From assembly GCA_009778235.1 (NCBI GenBank), contig WRKE01000276.1, positions 1 through 11,565 of the forward strand: a DNA stretch of 11,565 nucleotides, read 5' to 3'. The notes under the pieces are model-generated. The model saw only the letters and a list, made by a program, of their open reading frames with translations, ran no database searches and had not been told where the DNA came from. Shown here piece by piece: positions 7,177-11,565 of the stretch. The position numbers were made by a program, and so were the translations under genes. This DNA comes from Pseudomonadota bacterium. GTDB taxonomy: Bacteria > Desulfobacterota > Desulfobulbia > Desulfobulbales > Desulfobulbaceae. The stretch's first letter is position 1. Every line of letters starts with the position of its first letter.

Positions 7177-7243
7177 AGTTGCATCACTTCCTTTGGTGGT
7201 CGGCATACGCCGTTGGTAGGAGGGTATAGGGTTTAAAAAAATT

Positions 7244-7272
7244 AAACTATCTGCTTTTCAGGTTGTTGTCAA
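7244..7272 (-). promoter_or_regulatory. Sigma-70-type promoter for rpsU
   Basis: On the - strand TTGACA (7272-7267) is a perfect -35 box. After exactly 17 bases comes TAGTTT (7249-7244), a weak -10 box matching three of six. The region is clearly AT-rich against its surroundings. Transcription would start near 7237, giving a leader of about 60 nt before the rpsU start. Confidence 0.65.
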
Positions 7273-7293
7273 ATCAAATAATGGAATTGTCGG

Positions 7294-7461
7294 TTATTTT
7301 CCCAAGCGGCACCAAGCGGGGACGCCGTGACCGCAGCCGTTGCCGCTGCCGCAACCGTTCCTGCCCAAGTCCTGGCCGACCGCCAGGGCGCCCTTTTGAT
7401 TGTTTTTCTCGAAGGTGATGGTAACATGGCGGCGGCAAAGGTAAAGAGCGCAGAGCTCCAT
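7294..7461 (-). CDS. Possible small Cys/Gly-rich protein (uncertain)
   Basis: A 55-codon frame from ATG 7461 to TAA 7296-7294. From about residue 13 its codons are strongly gene-like (ACC ATC ACC TTC GAG; GCC CTG GCG GTC GGC CAG), with the third-position G/C bias of the neighbours. It encodes VTITFEKNNQKGALAVGQDL and then a tail NGCGSGNGCGHGVPAWC with three Cys and one His that could bind metal. No ribosome-binding site precedes ATG 7461, whose first residues overlap the ddl leader, and an ATG at the VTITF boundary is out of frame. It may be a real small gene with an unusual start, a decayed gene, or chance. I do not recognise the family. It ends 22 bases before the rpsU -35 box. Confidence 0.3.
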   Translation of the reverse strand: MELCALYLCRRHVTITFEKNNQKGALAVGQDLGRNGCGSGNGCGHGVPAWCRLGK

Positions 7462-7486
7462 GTTTGTTTCACGGGAGGGGCCGACC

Positions 7487-8434
7487 ATGGCGAAGATTCG
7501 ATTGGCATTGATTGCCGGGGGTACATCTGATGAGCGCGAGGTTTCACTTCGGGGCGCGACCGGGGTGGAGCAGGCGCTTGATCCGGCCAGGTACGAAGTC
7601 ATCCGCTATGACCCTGCCACTGATCTGGCGCAAATTGCCCTTGATGCCGAAAAGATAGATGTCGCCTTTCTCCTGCTGCACGGGGTGAACGGCGAGGATG
7701 GCACCATCCAGGGGTTTCTCGATTTGCTTGGCATTCCCTACCAGGGCGCCGGGGTGCTGGGCAGTGCCCTGGCCATGGACAAGAACCTGGCTAAGACCAT
7801 GTACCGCTTGCACGGGCTGCCGGTGGCCCCCTGGGTGATGGTTGAGCCCGGCGATCTGCAGGATACCGGCCGGATTGTCGCTACCGTCGGCCTGCCCTGC
7901 GTGGTCAAGCCGGTGCGGCAGGGATCGTCCATCGGCATGTCCATCGTGCGCCAAGCCGAAAAGCTGCCCGAGGCCCTGCGGCTGGCCCTGCGGCACGACA
8001 GCAGCGTCATGGTCGAAAAATATATCAAGGGCCGTGAGCTGACAGCCGGCGTCTTGGGCAACACCTCACCCGAGGCCCTGCCCCTGGTTGAGATCATTCC
8101 CGATGCCAAGTTCGAGTTTTTCGATTACGAGGCCAAGTATCAACCAGGGGCCAGCCGGGAGATCTGCCCAGCCCCGGTGGACGATGCGGTCCGGCGCAAG
8201 GCCCAGGACTATGCCTTGAGGGCCCATGGCTGCCTGCAATTGCGCAACTACAGCCGCACCGACATGATCCTGGCGGCTGGCGAGGAAGAATTGTACCTGC
8301 TGGAAACCAACACCATTCCAGGCATGACTCCCACCAGTCTCCTGCCGCAGGCCGCGGCCGCGGCGGGCTACTCATTCAGCGGATTGCTGGACCGCTTAAT
8401 CGAGCTCGCCCGGGAAAAGCCGGCTGTGCCGTAA
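7487..8434 (+). CDS. ddl: D-alanine--D-alanine ligase
   Basis: A cytoplasmic ATP-grasp ligase joining two D-alanines for the peptidoglycan stem peptide. The 315-residue product has the family marks: GGTSDEREVS with substrate-contact E18, LHGVNGEDGTIQGFL, the ATP-binding KPVRQGSSIGMS with S148, EKYIKGRELTAGVLG, a lid with Y214 in FFDYEAKY (Tyr is typical of D-Ala-D-Ala rather than D-Ala-D-Lac enzymes), and metal ligands D259, E273 and N275 (LLETNTIPGMTPTSLLP). ATG 7487 is preferred to ATG 7460 because GGGAGGGG (7473-7480) sits just upstream and MAKIRLALIAGG is the normal N-terminus. It stands alone rather than in the mur/fts cluster and converges on serS. Confidence 0.97.
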   Translation: MAKIRLALIAGGTSDEREVSLRGATGVEQALDPARYEVIRYDPATDLAQIALDAEKIDVAFLLLHGVNGEDGTIQGFLDLLGIPYQGAGVLGSALAMDKNLAKTMYRLHGLPVAPWVMVEPGDLQDTGRIVATVGLPCVVKPVRQGSSIGMSIVRQAEKLPEALRLALRHDSSVMVEKYIKGRELTAGVLGNTSPEALPLVEIIPDAKFEFFDYEAKYQPGASREICPAPVDDAVRRKAQDYALRAHGCLQLRNYSRTDMILAAGEEELYLLETNTIPGMTPTSLLPQAAAAAGYSFSGLLDRLIELAREKPAVP

Positions 8435-8456
8435 GGAGAAGAATAACAAAACTCCT

Positions 8457-8480
8457 GCGGGTCCGGGGCGCCAGGCCCGC
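8457..8480. terminator. Possible hairpin between convergent ddl and serS
   Basis: GCGGGTCCGG (8457-8466) and CCAGGCCCGC (8471-8480) form a 10-bp stem with one G-U pair and one mismatch, around a GGCG loop. On the - strand it begins 3 bases past the serS stop and is followed by AGGAGTTTTG, so it fits best as a weak serS terminator. On the + strand no T run follows. Confidence 0.45.
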
Positions 8481-8483
8481 CGG

Positions 8484-9755
8484 TCAGAAGCGGGTTTGAA
8501 AATAGGGTTCCAAGGCCTTGGGCAACCGCACGGTGCCATCGGCTTGCTGGTAATTCTCCAGCACGGCTAAAAGCGTCCGGCCCACGGCCAGGCCGGAGCC
8601 GTTGAGGGTGTGGACCAGGCGGCTTTTTTTCTCACCCTTGGGCCGGTAGCGGATGCCTGCCCGGCGGGCCTGAAAGTCGAGGAAATTGGAGCAGGAAGAG
8701 ATTTCGCGGTAGCAGTTCTGCCCCGGCAGCCACACCTCGATATCATACGTTTTTGCCGAGGAAAACCCCAGATCGCCCGAGCACAGGGAGATGACCCGGT
8801 AGGGCAATTCCAGGAGCTGCAAGGCTGCCTCGGCATTGGCCAGCAGGCTCTCCAACTCGTCCCAGGATGTCTCGGGGGTGGTGAACTTCACCATTTCCAC
8901 CTTTTCAAATTGATGCTGCCGGATCAGCCCCCGGGTATCCTTGCCGTAGGAACCCGCCTCGGAGCGGAAGCAGGGGGTGTAGGCGGTATATTTCAGCGGC
9001 AGATCGGCCTCGTCGATGGTGGCTTCGGCATGGATATTAGTGACCGGCACCTCGGCGGTGGGGATCAGCCACAAATCCCATCCCTCCACTTTGAACAGGT
9101 CTTCCTTGAATTTTGGGAGTTGGCCGGTTCCGGTCATGCTCTTGGCGTTGACCATGAATGGCGGCAGCACCTCGGTGTAGCCGTGCCGCTGGGTGTGCAG
9201 ATCGAGGAAGAAATGGGTCAGGGCGCGGGACAGCCGGGCGCCAAACCCCTTGAGCAGGGCAAAGCGGGCACCGGCGAGCCGGGCGGCTGTTTCGAAATCG
9301 AGGATGCCGAGCGCCTCACCGATCTCCCAGTGGGGGCGGGGCGCAAAGGAAAAGGCCGGGATTTTGCCCCATCGCTTGATTTCGAGGTTGTCCTGCTCGT
9401 CTCGCCCGGCAGGCACAGTGTCGTCGCAGAGGTTGGGGATGGACAGGATCACCTCCTGCAACTCATCCTCGATTTCCGCCAGCACCCCATCCAGTCCCCT
9501 GATCTGGTCAGAGACCTGGCGCATCTCCACGATCAGCGGTTCGGCCTGCCCCTCGCTGCCCGACTGTTTGAGTTGGGCGATGGTTTTTGAAACCGTGTTG
9601 CGGCGGTTTTTTAAGGCCTCGACCTCGGCAATCACTGAGAGCCTTCTTCGGTCGGTCTCAGCGAAGCGGTCGATGAGTTGCGGATCAACGCCGCGGAGCA
9701 GACTCTTGTGGCGGACCAGTTCCAAATTTTCCCGGACAAAGCGCAGTTCAAGCAT
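8484..9755 (-). CDS. serS: Seryl-tRNA synthetase
   Basis: Class II synthetase charging tRNA-Ser (and tRNA-Sec where present). The 423-residue product matches the family length. Order: an N-terminal long coiled-coil arm (about 30-105) that grips the tRNA variable arm, motif 1 (about 180-200, HFFLDLHTQRHGYTEVLPPF), the serine-binding TAE loop (233-235), motif 2 with R264 in YTPCFRSEAGSYGKDTRG, and motif 3 with R393 in SGLAVGRTLLAVLENYQ. ATG 9755 gives the standard N-terminus MLELRFVRENLELV; the frame is open up to 9914 but the extra 53 residues are not family-like. No clear ribosome-binding site is seen before 9755, which is unusual here. It converges with ddl and diverges from tatC. Confidence 0.97.
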   Translation of the reverse strand: MLELRFVRENLELVRHKSLLRGVDPQLIDRFAETDRRRLSVIAEVEALKNRRNTVSKTIAQLKQSGSEGQAEPLIVEMRQVSDQIRGLDGVLAEIEDELQEVILSIPNLCDDTVPAGRDEQDNLEIKRWGKIPAFSFAPRPHWEIGEALGILDFETAARLAGARFALLKGFGARLSRALTHFFLDLHTQRHGYTEVLPPFMVNAKSMTGTGQLPKFKEDLFKVEGWDLWLIPTAEVPVTNIHAEATIDEADLPLKYTAYTPCFRSEAGSYGKDTRGLIRQHQFEKVEMVKFTTPETSWDELESLLANAEAALQLLELPYRVISLCSGDLGFSSAKTYDIEVWLPGQNCYREISSCSNFLDFQARRAGIRYRPKGEKKSRLVHTLNGSGLAVGRTLLAVLENYQQADGTVRLPKALEPYFQTRF

Positions 9756-9832
9756 GATGGTATGGGCGGGTAGTGAACGAGGTTGAAAAGACGGCGGCCG
9801 AAAGCGGCAACCGTTTATCAGCGTAAAAAATT

Positions 9833-9861
9833 TTTTTATCATGGCCCCCAGTGAAACGCAA
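9833..9861 (-). promoter_or_regulatory. Candidate serS promoter
   Basis: On the - strand TTGCGT (9861-9856), a 17-base spacer and TAAAAA (9838-9833) lie beside an A6T7 tract (9825-9837). The boxes match the sigma-70 consensus only three and four of six. It would give a serS leader of about 70 nt. This is the only promoter-like element I found in the 193-bp serS/tatC gap; no convincing + strand promoter for tatC was seen. Confidence 0.3.
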
Positions 9862-9948
9862 CGGGTATTCAATTGCCATTCTCCCCATGTTTTGCTACTT
9901 TTTTTTGTTACCACCGCATGTTCTCAACCTGTTCGCCCAAGGCGCGCC

Positions 9949-10686
9949 ATGAACGCTCACCTGAAATCGCTTGCCATCTTTCTGCTCGAGCTGCGCGGAT
10001 TTCTGAAACTGCTCATGCTGACCATCGTTGGCACCACTGCGGCCCTTTTCTTTGTTTCCAGCCAATTGCTGACCGGATTTCAGCACCATCTCGGTGAAAA
10101 ATTGTATTTTTTTTCCGTGGCCGCGCCTTTTCTCGCCCATGTCAATCTGTCCTTTTTCGGCGCTTTGTACCTATTGATGCCGCTGTGCATGTTTGTGCTG
10201 TGGAAGGCCTTGGGCAAGCCATTCGGGGTGACCGGCAAGACCCTGACCTGGTATGTGGTGGCGACCTGCGTGCTGTTTTACACCGGCACCATTTTCTGCG
10301 CCTTGATTACCCTGCCTTTTGGGATCAGCTTTTTGCTGGGCTTTCAGACCGAGGCGCTCAAGGCGGTGATCTCGGTGGACCGGTTCGTCACCTTTGTCAC
10401 CCTTTTCCTGTTCGGTTTCGGGGTGATTTTCGAGTTGCCGGTCTTCATGGTGTTCACCGCCCAGGTCGGCCTCATCACCCGGAAGACCTATGCCAAGAAC
10501 AGACGCTACGCGGTGCTGGTGATCGCCATCCTCGCCGCGGTCCTGACTCCGACCCCGGATGTGTTCAATATGGCGCTGATGGGCGTACCCTTGTATCTGC
10601 TCTATGAGTCAGGCATCTTCCTGATCAGATATATGAAGATTGATGAGCGGAAATCCCGGACTGCCCCTGTGGATGTTGACGCCTGA
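9949..10686 (+). CDS. tatC: TatC-family twin-arginine translocase subunit, divergent
   Basis: The 245-residue polytopic membrane protein has six likely membrane segments (about 17-40, 66-88, 100-126, 148-172, 187-200, 205-227), the TatC topology. TatC recognises twin-arginine signal peptides and builds the translocation pore with TatA/TatB. Conserved points are E14 and R16 in LLELRGFL (family HLxELRxRL), E162 in IFELPV, and D204 in LTPTPDVFNM. Departures: the N-terminal PLxxHL is not recognisable, and the first cytoplasmic loop (WKALGKPFGVTGKTL, 85-99) has no acidic residue where E. coli has E103. No tatA or tatB is adjacent. ATG 9949 has only a weak AAGG site (9939-9942). The in-frame extension to 9841 is not TatC-like. 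It could be a second TatC-like paralogue rather than the main translocase. Confidence 0.88.
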   Translation: MNAHLKSLAIFLLELRGFLKLLMLTIVGTTAALFFVSSQLLTGFQHHLGEKLYFFSVAAPFLAHVNLSFFGALYLLMPLCMFVLWKALGKPFGVTGKTLTWYVVATCVLFYTGTIFCALITLPFGISFLLGFQTEALKAVISVDRFVTFVTLFLFGFGVIFELPVFMVFTAQVGLITRKTYAKNRRYAVLVIAILAAVLTPTPDVFNMALMGVPLYLLYESGIFLIRYMKIDERKSRTAPVDVDA

Positions 10687-10706
10687 GATGCGGCCGGGTG
10701 CGCCGC

Positions 10707-11129
10707 TTAAAAAGGCATGATTTGGATGGAGTGGCGTTGCAGCAGGGCCGCGGTCACTCCGGTCAAGGGACTAAGGCCGCAGGAGGGACTGCCGGATTTG
10801 AGCAGGCACAGGGTGATCTCCTGGGCCTGGGCGATGGCGAGCACCATCTGGGCGCCGCGGATGAAGGGTTCGGTCACATCGAGGCCTGAGCAATCGATGA
10901 CCCGGGCCGTGCCGTCCAGCACGCCATAACCGTCGCCGCCGGTCAATGACGCTGCGGGCCGCGGGGTGGCAAGGCCCCCCAGTTGCTCGGGGCAGACGGG
11001 AATCCAGTGGCGGCTTTTTGTTGTTAGATAGCGCAGACAGGCGGGGTCGGGCTTGCTGCGCCCGTCATAGCGGGTGCAGAGTCCGGTGAGGCAGGCGCTT
11101 ACCAGGCATTTGCTTCCATGTTCCATCAT
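10707..11129 (-). CDS. DUF523 family protein, short form
   Basis: The 140-residue protein shows the DUF523 pattern: LVSACLTGLCTRYDGRSK (C13, C18), the core WIPVCPEQLGGLATPRP (C46), LTGGDGYGVLDG, DVTEPFIRGA, and the C-terminal SPSCG (C117) with GVTAALL. The three conserved Cys suggest a metal or cluster site; the molecular function of the family is not known to me. The stretch usually lying between SPSCG and GVTAALL is cut to about six residues (LSPLT). There is no C-terminal DUF1722. ATG 11129 or the adjacent ATG 11126 are the likely starts; neither has a clear ribosome-binding site, and ATG 11162 would add 11 non-conserved residues. It converges with tatC (20-bp gap) and diverges from ftsB. 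Confidence 0.9.
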   Translation of the reverse strand: MMEHGSKCLVSACLTGLCTRYDGRSKPDPACLRYLTTKSRHWIPVCPEQLGGLATPRPAASLTGGDGYGVLDGTARVIDCSGLDVTEPFIRGAQMVLAIAQAQEITLCLLKSGSPSCGLSPLTGVTAALLQRHSIQIMPF

Positions 11130-11138
11130 AAAAAATAT
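11110..11138 (+). promoter_or_regulatory. Weak candidate promoter for ftsB
   Basis: TTGCTT (11110-11115), a 17-base spacer and AAATAT (11133-11138) fall in the only AT-rich patch upstream of ftsB, overlapping the 5' end of the divergent DUF523 gene. The -10 box is poor; TATACC at 11136-11141 is an alternative with a 20-base spacer. Only 34 bp separate the two divergent genes, so any ftsB promoter must overlap the DUF523 gene. Confidence 0.22.
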
Positions 11139-11163
11139 ACCGTAGCAGAAAGCAACGAGGCGC

Positions 11164-11493
11164 ATGACTGTACGCAAACAGCAAGAGGATACTCACCCGG
11201 ACCGGAAGATGCTCTGGTTTCTTGGTGCGGTGATCATGGTTTTTTTTCTGCTGTGGGTGATGTTTGCCCCGGAGCGCGGGCTGTATCATTACCTGCGGCT
11301 GAAAAAGGAGATTGCCGCGCTCAGTGAGGAAAACAGCCGTCTGGAGGCAAAGAATACAGAACTGCTCGAAGACATCAACCGGCTGCGCTCCGATGATAAG
11401 TATCTGGAAGAGGTGGCCCGGAAAAAGCATGGCCTGCTGCGCAAGAATGAAACCGTGTTCGAGTTCGAACCTCCCAAAAAGAAAAAGGAGTAG
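11164..11493 (+). CDS. ftsB: FtsB/DivIC-type septum formation initiator
   Basis: A small bitopic division protein that forms the FtsQ-FtsB-FtsL complex and activates septal wall synthesis. The 109-residue product has a short cytoplasmic N-terminus, one membrane segment (about 17-35, MLWFLGAVIMVFFLLWVMF), a coiled coil (about 41-76, LKKEIAALSEENSRLEAKN) and the conserved C-terminal block KYLEEVARKKHGLLRKNE leading to VFEF. It ends in a charged PPKKKKE tail. ATG 11164 has GAGG (11157-11160) only 3 nt upstream, a tight spacing; ATG 11209 would remove the cytoplasmic end. The next gene starts 4 bases after the stop, indicating an operon. Confidence 0.93.
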   Translation: MTVRKQQEDTHPDRKMLWFLGAVIMVFFLLWVMFAPERGLYHYLRLKKEIAALSEENSRLEAKNTELLEDINRLRSDDKYLEEVARKKHGLLRKNETVFEFEPPKKKKE

Positions 11494-11496
11494 GGC

Positions 11497-11565
11497 GTGA
11501 GTACAGACGGGCGCGAGCTTTACTGCTGGCCGGCAACAGCGGCGGGGACAGGATGGATAGAAGGG
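11497..11565 (+). CDS. Unidentified gene, N-terminal 23 residues (cut by window end)
   Basis: A GTG start at 11497 is preceded by AGGAG (11486-11490) at 6-nt spacing, inside the end of ftsB, and the frame stays open to the window edge. The visible residues are MSTDGRELYCWPATAAGTGW and then IEG. I do not recognise the family from so little. The close coupling to ftsB suggests co-transcription. Confidence 0.6.
   Translation, partial: MSTDGRELYCWPATAAGTGWIEG

Noticed and set aside
7201..7212. Palindrome-like CGGCATACGCCG in the rpsU leader as an operator
   Set aside because: Only a 4-bp symmetric arm on each side; too short to claim a binding site or structure.
7327..7530. 67-codon + strand frame with an Ala-rich start upstream of ddl
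   Set aside because: Low-complexity alanine run from a GC-rich repeat-like patch, GTG start without a ribosome-binding site, and it runs into ddl out of frame.
8610..9590. 326-codon + strand frame opposite serS
   Set aside because: Antisense shadow of seryl-tRNA synthetase; the translation shows no domain and no start signal.
9841..9948. N-terminal extension of tatC containing VLLLFFVTTACS, which looks like a lipoprotein signal
   Set aside because: The lipobox-like match is probably chance. The segment has no ribosome-binding site, is not TatC-like, and overlaps the divergent serS promoter region.

Overview
The window (11,565 bp, GC-rich, strong G/C bias at third codon positions) is a compact stretch of housekeeping chromosome. 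Gene content and protein style suggest a deltaproteobacterium in the broad sense (Desulfobacterota), perhaps near Desulfobulbaceae. That placement is inference from gene neighbourhoods and protein style, not from an alignment. I see no integrase other than a housekeeping Xer recombinase, no IS element, no tRNA or rRNA, no CRISPR array and no phage genes.

Layout. Positions 1-3.8 kb carry an information-processing block on the + strand: the 3' end of rpsO (ribosomal protein S15), a terminator, a leader with a long imperfect inverted repeat, pnp (PNPase), a strong terminator, then dut (dUTPase) overlapping a WalJ/YycJ-type metallo-beta-lactamase-fold hydrolase. At 3.9-6.0 kb is a large membrane histidine kinase with two PAS-like regions and no response regulator beside it. 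It converges tail-to-tail with a XerD-type recombinase on the - strand, and the two stop codons overlap within four bases. Upstream of xerD, on the same strand, lies rpsU (S21), with a good promoter and a strong terminator that intrudes on the xerD 5' end. At 7.5-9.8 kb, ddl (D-Ala-D-Ala ligase, +) converges on serS (seryl-tRNA synthetase, -). At 9.9-11.5 kb are a divergent tatC-family gene (+), a short DUF523 protein (-), ftsB (+), and the first 23 codons of an unidentified gene closely coupled to ftsB.

Functional themes. Translation and RNA decay (rpsO, pnp, rpsU, serS), nucleotide hygiene (dut), chromosome-dimer resolution (xerD), and cell wall, division and envelope (ddl, ftsB, tatC, possibly the WalJ-like hydrolase). 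rpsO-pnp is a classic pairing, in which the pnp leader is often the site of RNase III/PNPase autoregulation.

I did not find a clearly new multi-gene system. The points most worth a second look are: an A8 slippery tract plus hairpin at the dut/MBL junction, with the -1 frame open into the next gene; a TatC-like protein with no acidic residue in its first cytoplasmic loop; the only canonical xerD start codon lying inside the rpsU terminator stem; a small Cys/Gly-rich ORF just upstream of the rpsU promoter; and the long inverted repeat in the pnp leader.
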